Positions 1 to 10,739 of a DNA stretch of 64,000 nt are shown here, piece after piece. Within the stretch, counting starts at the first letter, position 1. Every line of letters begins with the position of its first letter. The notes beneath the pieces were generated by a model. That model was given only the letters and a program-made list of their open reading frames with translations, searched no databases and was not told the origin of the DNA. Position numbers and translations under genes: made by a program. This stretch comes from Macrobrachium rosenbergii. Taxonomy: Eukaryota > Arthropoda > Malacostraca > Decapoda > Palaemonidae. The stretch is from assembly GCF_040412425.1 (NCBI RefSeq), contig NC_089741.1, forward strand, positions 38,711,038 to 38,775,037, given 5' to 3'.

Positions 1-59
1 TCCATAATTTAATATCTGGCGGAGGATTTTTAGAGTATGGTTGATTTAAAGACCTAACC

Positions 60-118
60 TGGTTTGGTACTTAAGGTCATTCTACGCTCAAGACAGTGAA
101 ATGAGAGTTGGAGTGGTT
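60..118 (+). repeat. CTGGGACC element, 5' piece of split copy
   Basis: The stretch with AAGGTCATTCTACGCTCAAG aligns with the GAGGTCATTCAGCGCTGAAA part of the full copies at 2021, 33212 and 47170. The same copy resumes at about 625 after the composite array at 119-600. Diverged, so boundaries are approximate. Confidence 0.6.
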
Positions 119-124
119 GGACAG

Positions 125-201
<77 letters not shown>

Positions 202-248
202 CAGAAAATGAAGATGCATACAAACGAGAGTTGGAGTGGTTGGATAGC

Positions 249-311
<63 letters not shown>

Positions 312-342
312 GGAGATGCATACAAACGTTAGTTGGCGTGGT

Positions 343-398
<56 letters not shown>

Positions 399-447
399 CA
401 GAAAATAAAGGAGATGAATACAAACGAGAGTTGGAGTGGTTAGACAG

Positions 448-516
<69 letters not shown>

Positions 517-600
517 CAAAAAATAAAGGACATGAATACAAATGAGAGTTGGAGTGGCTGGACAGCAAGAGAGAGAGAGAGAGAGATACCCAAAAAATAA
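119..600. repeat. Composite (GA)n plus spacer minisatellite
   Basis: Four long (GA)n tracts and one short one (about 127-199, 254-306, 345-396, 451-514, 568-586) alternate with a spacer of about 50 bp containing GCATACAAACGAGAG and GGTTGGACAGCAAG. Spacer copies differ by few bases, so spacer and microsatellite were amplified together. The spacer resembles the internal GAGGGTGGA..GCAAGATGG part of the CTGGGACC element. Open frames here encode only Arg-Glu or Ser-Leu runs. Confidence 0.9.
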
Positions 601-624
601 AGGAGATGAATACCAAGTTCTCAA

Positions 625-802
625 GGTGAAACTTGGAGAAAATCTCAGTTACACCAAGAAGTAACAGAGAGGTTGGACAGCAAGACTGAAGAAAGGAAGC
701 GGAAATGGAGGTACAGTAAAAGGCTAAAAAGTGGATACAGCTAGTGGCCGAAGGGACACTGCAAACATCCTTTAGTAATGCCTACAGTGCACCACGTGAG
801 AT
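625..802 (+). repeat. CTGGGACC element, 3' piece of split copy
   Basis: It contains GGAGGTACAGTAAAAGG, GGCCGAAGGGAC and GCCTACAGTGCACCACGTGA, matching the second half of the full-length copies. It is in the same orientation as the piece at 60-118. Confidence 0.85.
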
Positions 803-955
803 AGACAGACCTACAGGAAATCTTAAGAAAACAGGTTCTTAGTAACCTTTTCTCAAGCTCAAAATAAATCTCTAAGTAAAATAAAAAATTGAAAGCTTAC
901 ACAAGAGGACTGTTTAACTAACAGTCACTATAATCCTACAGAATTCACCATTTTA

Positions 956-956
956 A

Positions 957-1004
<48 letters not shown>

Positions 1005-1250
1005 GTTATTATTATTATTATTCTGAGGATGAACCCTATTCATCTGGAACAAGCCCACCACAGGGGCCATTAACTTGGAATTCAAGCTTCCACAGAATAT
1101 TATGGTGTTCATAAAATTCTTTGGAAATACAGAAAGAAGATATCAGTTATTAGAAAACAGATAAATTAACAAACTGACAAATAAATAAAAATTGTAACTA
1201 AAATATCAAAATACAAAAGTACATTAAAATCCTGAAATGCTCTTCCCATG
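956..1250 (+). repeat. (ATT)n tract joined to AATE block
   Basis: (ATT)n at 956-1022 runs straight into the AATE block, recognisable by CATCTGGAACAAGCCCACC and TTCAAGCTTCCACAGAATAT. Every AATE copy in the window (18974, 25003, 27680, 35098) touches an AAT/ATT tract or AT-rich tract, so the microsatellite appears to belong to the element. The distal end is A-rich and its limit is uncertain. Confidence 0.8.
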
Positions 1251-1499
1251 TATCGAACCAAATGAGACCTTTGAAATCCCTAGTCTATGACCTACATTGC
1301 TGCGACGCCAGGATTTGTATACCAACTAAACTACGAACTCTGTAGCTGGACTTGTGTCCAGTTTTAGGGGGATATCTAAGTACACTTGTAATGAAAGCAT
1401 CAGAGATCTGATTACGGTCGTATCATTATCTCAGGATGCTGTAAGTGATAAAATCAGCTGCTCGTGAATTCTTGATACACTTCTTGTCAAGTGAAAGGG

Positions 1500-1526
1500 A
1501 AGTTTGAGTGTGTTTGAGTTCAACTG

Positions 1527-1606
<80 letters not shown>

Positions 1607-1725
1607 GTGAAGAACTCCACAGTGGTGTAAATGTAAATATATATTACAAATATATGCTTATTTACATTTACACCACTGTGGATTTCTTAACAATTTTAGT
1701 GACTCATGCTATTATGAGATTTTCA

Positions 1726-1797
<72 letters not shown>
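1500..1797 (+). repeat. FBA foldback between two (AAT)n tracts
   Basis: (AAT)n at about 1527-1605 and 1726-1796 enclose a hairpin. The left arm CCACAGTGGTGTAAATGTAA returns as TTACATTTACACCACTGTGG across a short AT loop. It is followed by GTGACTCATGCTATTATGAG, which recurs in reverse at 18293-18405 and, diverged, at about 8868-8888. Confidence 0.85.
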
Positions 1798-1798
<1 letters not shown>

Positions 1799-2020
1799 TA
1801 CTGCTTACTATCTTCCCATCAACTTTGTACAAGAGGGGTCAAACTTAATGCCTTTACATCAAAGTGGCTGAGTGGGTTGGTGAGTAGGTGGGAGGGAATT
1901 AGGTCCAGAGTACACTTAAATTCTAGATGTGATGAACATCAACTCCAGCATTATCTTGAAGGCACGATAATTAATAGAAGGGCAACGAGAACTCACTAGG
2001 TGTAATCTCCTTAAAGTTCG

Positions 2021-2330
2021 TGAATTGAACTGAACATAGAATTTAGGACAAAGGCCAAGCACTGGGACCAATGAGGTCATTCCGCGCTGAAACGGAAATT
2101 GACGGTAAAAGGTTTGAAAGGTGTAACAGGAAGAAAACCTCGCAGTTGCACAATGAATCAATTGTTAGGAGAGGGTGGTAAATAAGATGGAAGAGATTAT
2201 GACAGGAGGTACAGTAAAAGGAACGAAAGGGGTTGCAGCTAGGGGCCGAAGGGACGCTGCAAAGAACCTTTAGTAATGCCTACAGTGTACCTCGTGAGGT
2301 GCACTGACGGCACTACCCCGCTATGGGAGC
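2021..2330 (+). repeat. CTGGGACC element, near full length
   Basis: It starts near TGAATTGAACTGAACATAGA, then AGCACTGGGACCAATGAGG, GGTGTAACAGGAAGAAAACC, GGGGCCGAAGGGACGCTGC and GAGGTGCACTGACGGCAC. Full copies at 33212 and 47170 have the same order. I see no reading frame conserved between copies and no tRNA boxes. Family type (SINE, LINE 3' end or other) is unresolved. Confidence 0.9.
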
Positions 2331-2669
2331 ATTTGCCATGTAGTCACTTACTATCACTAATGTTAAAATTTATTATCATTCAACATCAATCAACAAAAAT
2401 TGGTTGCATTATACGGAGTTTTCAATCCCAATCTTTCACGAAACCTCAATGAGTTTGTTTAAGTTTAATCTGGCCTTATGCCAGCACGGGCTCTTGCTCT
2501 TTGGCAGCCTGTAAAAACTCCGATTATGCCATATATCATTTAGTTGTAGCAAACCTTTCAGTGATAAGGTTTATAAGCACAAAGGGGATAACTCCTTCTG
2601 AACAGGCATTTAATAATCAATTAAGGGCTTAGAAGAAATTATTTTTACGATGCTCAAAACAGAAGGTTT
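2331..2669. other. Anonymous AT-rich sequence
   Basis: No gene seen. The 20-mer GCCAGCACGGGCTCTTGCTC at 2480-2499 recurs in reverse at 56906-56925, and a diverged form lies in the spacers near 42650-42820, so part of this stretch belongs to a further interspersed repeat. Confidence 0.6.
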
Positions 2670-3275
2670 AGGTCCAAAACATATCTTGCTTTTTTCTTTC
2701 TTTCGATCTGAAGCAAATCCATCTTTTTTCTTTCTTTAGATGCAAATCATATCTTGCTTTTTTCTTTCTTGAGATCTAAAACATATCTTGCTTTTTTTCT
2801 TTCTTTAGATCCAAAGTATATCTTGCTTTTTCTTTCTTTAGATCTAAAACATATCTTGCTTTTTTCTTTCTTGAGATCAAAAGCAAATCTAGGTTGTTTC
2901 CCTCTTTAGATCCAAAGCATATCTTGCTTTTTTCTTTCTTGAGATCTAAAGCATATCTTGCTTTTTTCTTTCTTTAGATGCAAAGCATATCTTGCTTTTT
3001 TCTTTCTTTAGATGCAAAGCATATCTTGCTTTTTCTTTCTTGAGATCCAAAGCAAATCTACCTTTTTCCCTCTTCAGACCCAAAGCATATCTTGCTTTTT
3101 TTCTTTCTAAATTCAGATCTAAAGCAAATCTAGCTATTTCTTTCTTTAGATCCAAAGCATATCTTGCTTCTTTCTTTCTTTAGGTCCAAAGCAAATCTTG
3201 CTTTTTCGTTCTTTAGATACAAAGCATATCTTGCTTTTTTCTTTCTTTAGATCCAAAGCATTTCTTACTTTTTAT
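2670..3275. repeat. Minisatellite, unit about 34-36 bp
   Basis: About 16 copies of a unit like GATCCAAAGCATATCTTGC followed by TTTTTTCTTTCTTTA. Units vary by single bases and small indels. Short frames are open on both strands (2946-3155 minus, 2992-3183 plus) simply because the repeat lacks stops. Confidence 0.92.
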
Positions 3276-3393
3276 TCTACGCGTTTTGCGTCACGGTGGA
3301 AACTCGCAGATTACAATCAAGGATATATGACCTTTCGAGCAGGTTATTAATAACAACATCACGAGGAGAGATTGGAAGATACTGATGGAGGCA

Positions 3394-3398
<5 letters not shown>

Positions 3399-3466
<68 letters not shown>
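3399..3466. repeat. (GA)n microsatellite
   Basis: A nearly perfect GA tract of about 68 bp; only small interruptions near its right end. Confidence 0.95.
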
Positions 3467-3474
<8 letters not shown>

Positions 3475-3693
3475 AAAAGAACAAATCCCAATCCTCACCC
3501 TCTTTCGGCCAAATCACTCCCAAATCTGTATCTCAAACCCCTACCCCGCCCCCGCCCCATTCACACAACCGATGTATACAAAACGAGTTTCTTTGCTTCT
3601 TGAAGCACGAGCGAGAATCTCAACAAAAATGATTATCCCTTTTTAATAGCTTAGCAATGGGAGGATGGACAGGACACAGAGAAAGAAGTGCAG

Positions 3694-3696
<3 letters not shown>

Positions 3697-3752
<56 letters not shown>
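3697..3752. repeat. (GA)n microsatellite
   Basis: A perfect GA tract of about 56 bp immediately beside the GC-rich block at 3770-4330. Confidence 0.95.
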
Positions 3753-3755
<3 letters not shown>

Positions 3756-3837
3756 TGACCCAAACCAGCTAAAAGAAGAGGCCCAGTTCAGACTTGGTCG
3801 CTCTCTCGCTAGCCCGCGTGACATGGCGGCGCCCTAC

Positions 3838-4307
3838 CTGATAAGCTTCTTGCCCGAGAGACTGTTTCTGGGCGATCTCGAAGGAGTGGTATCCATGGGC
3901 GGATCCTGCAGTCCCGTCTGTCGGGCGATGGGCGAGGGCGGGGGCTGCGGGCCCCAGCTGGAGCCGCCGCCCCCGCCGCCGCCGCTCCCTTCGGCGGAGC
4001 TGGAGGAGGGCGGCGTGAGGAGCGCCGCTGTTTCGGGAACGGCCGGGTTCTCGCCCTCGCTCTCCGTCCTGCCGAAGTTGCCCGGCTTGCCTGGTTCCTC
4101 CGGGGCGTTCGGGGGCATGACGTTCCCTAGCTTCCTCCTGCTGCTGAAGCCTCGGAGGTCGAAGATGCCGTTGCGCTTGGGTGGGTCGTCCTTGATGCTG
4201 ACGATGACTTGGGTGGGGAGCCTGGCTCCCGTCAAGAGTGGGGCGTCCAGATTGGAACGATGGGATTCGGACGACGGAGCTGCCTCGGGAACTCGCTCTG
4301 TCTCGCT
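3838..4307 (-). CDS. Candidate coding exon, product unrecognised
   Basis: This is the only strongly GC-rich block in the window. On the minus strand a frame is open from 4307 (just after a TGA at 4310-4308) to a TAG at 3836-3834. That TAG is created by a splice-donor-like CTTATCAG/GTAGGG, with the GT at 3837-3836, so the exon would end at 3838. The predicted peptide (about 157 residues) includes VIVSIKDDPPKRNGIFDLRG, a Gly run, Pro-rich stretches and SPRNSLSGKK, which look like a disordered, phosphorylatable regulatory region. There is no ATG near the start; the first in-frame Met is in NVMPPNAPEEP, so either translation starts there or the exon has an acceptor just inside 4307. No domain or family is recognised. 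The opposite-strand frame through 3688-4344 reads through the GA repeat and is taken as a shadow. The next exon is not visible between 1 and 3837. Confidence 0.45.
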
Positions 4308-4861
4308 TCACAGACGCCGCCAACAGGCACTGTCCTTTTTTTAAAAAGGAAAAATATCAGGGGAACTTCGAACGCTCTGCAGTAATCTCCATCCACTTAA
4401 CGAAAGCTATTAAGCCTCGACGACGCGCACTGAGGCTGGGAAATGAATCGGCTTCGACAACTGTAAACCGATCTTCTTCTTTCCAACGGCAAACTAGCCT
4501 TTGCAAACGAACATGAACATCACAGTCATTTAAAGCTATTATCTAACAGCCGAGACGTTCTTGTACTTCGACTCCGTGGGACGCCAGCTGCCACACAGGT
4601 AACGTCCGCCCGCGGGGAGGGATAGGAAGAGAAAGAGAGAGAGGGGGAGTGGACGCGCACTTGTAAACGAGGGGTATGGAAAGAGAGAGAGGGAGAGAGA
4701 CAGAGAGAGAGAGAGGGAGAGGTCTACAACAAGCCAGCAACAGCCTCACTAAGTTTCAAAGAGACAAGCAACTTGGCCCAACGGGGGCAGCAGCGGAGTG
4801 CTTAGTTCGGTGCCCGGTCGGATTATGAAGATCACCTGAGACAGACTCAGTCCCATGTCAC
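4308..4861. other. Intergenic, with GA-rich block
   Basis: Imperfect GA-rich DNA at about 4629-4722. The rest is moderately GC-rich and could be the upstream region or intron beside the candidate exon. No promoter motif can be supported. Confidence 0.5.
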
Positions 4862-5160
4862 TACTCCTCCTCCCCCTCCTACTACCGCTTTCGTGCCCCA
4901 TACCCCCCCCTCCCTCCTCCCATGCCCCGACCCTCCAATGCCCAGTCTCCCCTTCTCCCCCTCCTCCTCCTCCTCCTCCCTCCAAAAACGTCTGCTGCTT
5001 CTCTTCCTCACAAGAAGAAGAGGAGTCGACCTTCTAATGCCCAGTCTCCCCCTTCTTCTCCCCCTCCCCTTCCCTCCAAAAACGTCTGCTGCTTCTCTTC
5101 CTAAGAAGAAGAAGAAGAAGAAGAGGAGGATGAGGAGGAGGAGGAGGAGAAGGATGAGGA
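4862..5160. repeat. Pyrimidine-rich direct duplication
   Basis: A unit of about 110 bp containing AATGCCCAGTCTCCC and CCAAAAACGTCTGCTGCTTC occurs twice (about 4930-5030 and 5036-5115). It is bounded by CTC and GAA/GAG runs. Overlapping open frames on both strands are low-complexity artefacts. Confidence 0.85.
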
Positions 5161-6039
5161 GAAAGAAACACATGCCCTGTGTGATTATCCTTACTGCATT
5201 CATGCCCCCGTCATACTGTGCCCACATAAGTTTCTCTGCATTGCACAAGCGCTCGATTAAAGTGTGTTAAGGATTAGGTATGGTTCGGTCAAGAAGAAAT
5301 CCCATTTATTCTTGGCAGTTCTTAACTATCATTTGATAATAATTCTTTTTTTTTTCTGGAGATGTTTAGTTATAAATGCAAAATCATGAGAACAACATCG
5401 TATTTTCTGTAACTATAACAGTGCGAGCATCCAAGATGGATACACTTAAATTGTTACTATTTTCACATTTCATTTGAAAAGCTGAAAACATTTTTTTCTT
5501 ATATTTTAATTTGTAACCAAAGCATTGATAACTAAAGGCCTGAAATTTTAAAAAATACATCAGTTATCACAATATGTAAATGAACCACTCAGGAAGGGTA
5601 AGATTCAACACAGCAATACAAAGTACCCTAATAATCATTAATATCAAGACATTATACATCAAATATTCATAAGGGTAACACCTGTCTTCAATTCAAGTAT
5701 CACCTTTCAATTAATCCTATACAAAACAATATCCAACATTCAACCACATTAACGAAACAAAACGGCATTAAGAGAGAAAGTCCCCAATTGCTTCTGCAGG
5801 AGGGGGAAAAGTCCTTCGGGACGCCAAAAGACTTTCCTTCCCCAAGGACTTAAAGGGACGTGGAGCGTCCTATCTTGAATCACGTGGCAACCTGACTTGA
5901 TGCTTAGCCACCGAGCTAAACCAGGTGAAGGTTTGAGTCATGCGCGCATATGTATGTATGGATGCCCCTTTATAGTCATGTTCTTGAGGTGAATTTGAAA
6001 TATATTGCGGACGTCCCGCGGCCACGGGGAAGTGGAGGA
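5161..6039. other. Anonymous AT-rich sequence
   Basis: No gene or recognised repeat apart from T and A runs. On the minus strand GGTTTAGCTCGGTGGCTAAG (5925-5906) resembles a Pol III A box, but no convincing B box follows. Confidence 0.5.
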
Positions 6040-8540
6040 CTGCAGGGCCTTTGTTTTTCATTTAAACTGACAGGGCTGCAGTACTTTTCAAGTTCACTGA
6101 AACTGACAACACTGCAGGATTTTTCAAGTTCATTTAAACTGACAAGGCTGCAGGATCTTTCAAGTTTATTCAAACTGGCAACACTGCAGGATCTTTCAAG
6201 TTTATTCAAACTGACAACACTGCAGGATCTTTCAAGTTCATTTGAACTGACAACACTGCAGGATCTTTCAAGTTTATTCAAACTGACAAAACTGCAGGAT
6301 CTTTCAAGTTTATTCAGGCTGACAACACTGCAGGATCTTTCAAGTTCATTTGAACTGACAACACTGCAGGATCTTTCAAGTTTATTCAAACTGACAACAC
6401 TGCAGGATCTTTCAAGTTCATTTGAACTGACAACACTGCAGGATCTTTCAAGTTTATTCAAACTGACAACACTGCAGGATCTTTCAAGTTCATTTGAACT
6501 GACAACACTGCAGGATCTTTCAAGTTTATTCAAACTGACAAAACTGCAGGATCTTTCAAGTTTATTCAAACTGACAACACTGCAGGATCTTTCAAGTTTA
6601 TTCAAACTGACAACACTGCAGGATCTTTCAAGTTTATTCAAACTGACAACACTGCAGGATCTTTCAAGTTTATTCAAACTGACAACACTGCAGGATCTTT
6701 CAAGTTTATTCAAACTGACAACACTGCAGGATCTTTCAAGTTTATTCAAACTGACAACACTGCAGGATCTTTCAAGTTCATTCAAACTGACAACACTGCA
6801 GGATCTTTCAAGTTTATTCAAACTGACAACACTGCAGGATCTTTCAAGTTTATTCAAACTGACAACACTGCAGGATCTTTCAAGTTTATTCAAACTGACA
6901 ACACTGCAGGATCTTTCAAGTTTATTCAAACTGACAACACTGCAGGATCTTTCAAGTTTATTCAAACTGACAACACTGCAGGATCTTTCAAGTTCATTCA
7001 AACTGACAACACTGCAGGATCTTTCAAGTTTATTCAAACTGACAACACTGCAGGATCTTTCAAGTTCATTTGAACTGACAACACTGCAGGATCTTTCAAG
7101 TTTATTCAAACTGACAACACTGCAGGATCTTTCAAGTTTATTCAAACTGACAACACTGCAGGATCTTTCAAGTTCATTTGAACTGACAACACTGCAGGAT
7201 CTTTCAAGTTTATTCAAACTGACAACACTGCAGGATCTTTCAAGTTTATTCAGGCTGACAACACTGCAGGATCTTTCAAGTTCATTTGAACTGACAACAC
7301 TGCAGGATCTTTCAAGTTTATTCAAACTGACAACACTGCAGGATCTTTCAAGTTTATTCAGGCTGACAACACTGCAGGATCTTTCAAGTTCATTTGAACT
7401 GACAACACTGCAGGATCTTTCAAGTTTATTCAAACTGACAACACTGCAGGATCTTTCAAGTTTATTCAGGCTGACAACACTGCAGGATCTTTCAAGTTTA
7501 TTCAAACTGACAACACTGCAGGATCTTTCAAGTTCATTTGAACTGACAACACTGCAGGATCTTTCAAGTTTATTCAAACTGACAACACTGCAGGATCTTT
7601 CAAGTTTATTCAGGCTGACAACACTGCAGGATCTTTCAAGTTTATTCAGGCTGACAACACTGCAGGATCTTTCAAGTTCATTTGAACTGACAACACTGCA
7701 GGATCTTTCAAGTTTATTCAAACTGACAACACTGCAGGATCTTTCAAGTTCATTTGAACTGACAACACTGCAGGATCTTTCAAGTTTATTCAAACTGACA
7801 AAACTGCAGGATCTTTCAAGTTTATTCAGGCTGACAACACTGCAGGATCTTTCAAGTTTATTCAAACTGACAAAACTGCAGGATCTTTCAAGTTTATTCA
7901 AACTGACAACACTGCAGGATCTTTCAAGTTTATTCAAACTGACAACACTGCAGGATCTTTCAAGTTTATTCAAACTGACAACACTGCAGGATCTTTCAAG
8001 TTCATTTGAACTGACAACACTGCAGGATCTTTCAAGTTTATTCAGGCTGACAACACTGCAGGATCTTTCAAGTTTATTCAGGCTGACAACACTGCAGGAT
8101 CTTTCAAGTTCATTTGAACTGACAGCACTGCAGGATCTTTCAAGTTTATTCAAACTGACAACACTGCAGGATCTTTCAAGTTTATTCAGGCTGACAAGAC
8201 TGCAGGACTTTTGTAATTTAAACTGACAAGTCTCTAGGACATTTGTAATTTAAACTGACAAGGCTGCATGACCTTTGTAATTTAAACTGACAAGACTGCA
8301 GGACCTCTGCAGTTTATTTAAACTGACAAGACTGCATGACCTTTGTAGTTTATTTAAATTGACAAGACTGCAGGACCTCTGCAGCTTATTTAAACTGACA
8401 AGACTGCAGGACCTCTGCAGTTTATTTAAACTGACAAGACTGCAGGACCTCTGCAGTTTATTTAAACTGATAAGACTGCAGGACCTCTGCAGTTTATTTA
8501 AACTGACAAGACTGCATGACCTTTGTAGTTTGTGTGCTGT
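6040..8540. repeat. 36-bp PstI-type satellite array
   Basis: About 60 units of exactly 36 bp run from about 6060 to 8210 (core CTGCAGGATCTTTCAAG followed by variant tails TTTATTCAAA, TTTATTCAGG, TTCATTTGAA or TTCATTCAAA, then CTGACAACA), with no indel seen. From 8210 to 8540 about nine diverged units of 32 or 36 bp (GGACCTCTGCAGTTTATTTA type) follow. Each core unit carries a CTGCAG site. Because 36 is a multiple of three and no variant makes a stop, 5950-8226 on plus (758 codons, unit LQDLSSLFKLTT) and 5976-8153 on minus (725 codons, unit LNKLERSCSVVS) are both open. In 7150-7450 the tails recur in order E, K, R, a 108-bp higher-order repeat. I call this non-coding tandem DNA; translation is unproven. 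Confidence 0.93.
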
Positions 8541-8642
8541 CTCTTACTCTAACGAGTAAAAATGAAGACATCACCGGTACTTTTACTGAATTTAAACCAC
8601 TTGCAATACCGCCTCGCCCCTGCAGATAAAAACATGAATGGA

Positions 8643-8912
8643 GAAGCAACTCCACAGTTATGTATATGTACATATATTTAAAGATAAATCTGTACAGGTA
8701 GCTTTCGGGAACTTGTTGGGTTCCCCTTTTCAATCTGAGATTGAGATTGAAAAGTTGAACCGAACAAGCTCCCGAACACTCTCTGTACAGATTTATCTTT
8801 AAATATTACAGATTTATCTTTAAATATATGTACGTATACATGACTGTGGTTTTTTTTAATCCATTTTAAGACTCATTCTACTATGAGTATTTTTTAAAAA
8901 TACTCATAGTAG
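8643..8912. repeat. FBA-like foldback with terminal palindrome
   Basis: The left arm TTTAAAGATAAATCTGTACAG (8678-8698) returns as CTGTACAGATTTATCTTTAAA near 8783-8803, and that arm is partly duplicated at 8807-8830. Outer parts match FBA (CTCCACAG on the left, ACTGTGGTTTTTTTT then GACTCATTCTACTATGAG on the right). The right end, 8878-8912, is a nearly perfect palindrome with CTACTATGAGTA arms. Confidence 0.8.
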
Positions 8913-9257
8913 CCTGTTATACGGCTTTGAGTGTATTCATATTCTGATCCAGTAAGTGTCCTGATTTTGAACAGGGCACGTTCATAAAACTCACCGCGTC
9001 GCACCAATACCTATCACTTTGCCCGTGTGGGTAACTGGAAGTAACCAAACATCCGGAATTACAGATTGATCAGTGTACTTCAGTGGACTTTATTGTCATC
9101 AGCAACTGCGAGTGATCAAAATTTTGAAATTCTTCAAAATTTATAAACAAACTAAACGAACTTACATTTCGCTGCCAAAAGTTTTCTTCCTATTTTGACA
9201 TTCAATCTTTGCGTGCTTGGAAGACTCAGTCTCCCACACGTCATATGAGAAAGATGA
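8913..9257. other. Anonymous sequence
   Basis: Unique-looking DNA with no supported gene or regulatory site. Confidence 0.5.
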
Positions 9258-9696
9258 AAAGTTAATAGATACTGAGGTATGAGTTTCATGATTCTGACAA
9301 CAATTTAATAAATACTGAGGTATGAGTTTCATGATTCTGACAACAATTTAATAAATACTGAGGTATGAGTTTCTGATTCTGACAATTCTGACAACAATTT
9401 AATAAATACTGAGGTATGAGTTTCATGATTCTGACAACAATTTAATAAATACTGAGGTAAGAGTTTCATGATTCTGACAACAATTTAATAAATACTGAAA
9501 TATGAGTTTCATGATTCTGAAAGGAATTTAATAAATACTGAGTATGAGTTCCATGATTCTGACAACAATTTAATAAATACTGAGGTATGAGTTTCATGAT
9601 TCTGCCAATTTAATAAATACTGAGCTATGAGTTTCATGATTCTGACAACAATTTAATAAATACTGAGGCATGAGTTTCATGATTCTGACAACAATC
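9258..9696. repeat. Minisatellite, unit about 43 bp
   Basis: About ten copies of a unit built of AATAAATACTGAGGTATGAG and TTTCATGATTCTGACAACAA, some shortened. A related TTTCATGATTCTGG motif flanks the HPE copy at 20555-20947. Confidence 0.93.
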
Positions 9697-9955
9697 AGCA
9701 TTTGCAGCAGAGTACCGGGGTTAGTGAGACCTCGGCTAAATACTAACCATACTGCCATTAACTAGCATGTTCAAAGGTACACAAGTGCACTCTTTGGGCA
9801 AAGATGCTACATTGGACGAAATACACAATTACAAGAAATAAATAATAAATGTAAAAAGGTGGCTTTATGTGTATGACATGCTAAAACATCGTGAGTATTC
9901 CATGCTACAGTAGTTTATCGATACAAGATTTCATCTGCCAACTGACATTTAAAAA

Positions 9956-9962
<7 letters not shown>

Positions 9963-10021
<59 letters not shown>
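9963..10021. repeat. (AT)n microsatellite
   Basis: A perfect AT tract preceded by a run of A. Confidence 0.95.
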
Positions 10022-10025
<4 letters not shown>

Positions 10026-10434
10026 TCAACGTTTTCCTGCACACTTCGTCAGACACAGAAGAACTTTCAAAATAAGCCGCGAATAAAAAATTAAATGAAA
10101 TTATGAACAAGGTTACTACAATGTTTACACAATGTCTACATAATCCGAACATTAAATTATCGACAGAAAAACTTGAAAATCATCAGCTCCGAATTTTTCA
10201 GAGCAAATAACCATTGAACAAGCAGCTTAATAGCCCCTTGGAACTCAACCTCTCAAAGAAAACTAGAAAAATAAAATAAAAAGGGACAGAAAGGGTTCTA
10301 TGATGCTTGTCTCCTCATACGATTCTCTCGGGGATTCCAGATGGGTTCATTCAACTTCTGGGTTTCTTATTACTAAGAGGAAATCTCTTGTATCAATGGA
10401 AGGTAAGAGGAATTTTCTTCTGTATTTTGCGAAT
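10022..10434. other. Anonymous sequence
   Basis: No gene or recognised repeat. Short frames entering the neighbouring (AT)n tract encode only Tyr-Ile runs. Confidence 0.5.
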
Positions 10435-10443
10435 ATATATATT

Positions 10444-10526
<83 letters not shown>

Positions 10527-10540
10527 ATATATGTACTGTA
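10435..10540. repeat. (AT)n microsatellite
   Basis: A slightly interrupted AT tract of about 100 bp. Confidence 0.93.
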
Positions 10541-10586
10541 TATATACAGTATATAGATAGATACAGATAAAGATATAAATATAGAT

Positions 10587-10633
10587 ATAAATCAAGTTCA
10601 TAGGATTAAACCTTTATACACATACACATACAT

Positions 10634-10711
<78 letters not shown>

Positions 10712-10739
10712 TAGCTTTAATCATATGAACTTGATTTAT
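10587..10739. repeat. Inverted repeat enclosing (CA)n(TA)n
   Basis: ATAAATCAAGTTCATAGG at the left and CATATGAACTTGATTTAT at the right are inverted copies. Between them lie (CA)n at about 10633-10652 and (TA)n at about 10653-10708. Confidence 0.85.

Noticed and set aside
77..624. Open frames of Arg-Glu, Ser-Leu, Tyr-Ile, Asn or Leu runs here and at all other microsatellites
   Set aside because: They are direct translations of (GA)n, (AT)n and (AAT)n with no other protein signal.
3688..4344. 218-codon plus frame opposite the candidate exon
   Set aside because: Begins inside the GA repeat and lacks splice support; the minus frame fits better.
5877..5925. tRNA-like A box on minus
   Set aside because: No adequate B box or cloverleaf; isolated match.
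5950..8226. A 758-residue leucine-rich repeat protein
   Set aside because: Frames are equally open on both strands, units are homogenised DNA repeats, and there is no start context, signal peptide or unique domain.
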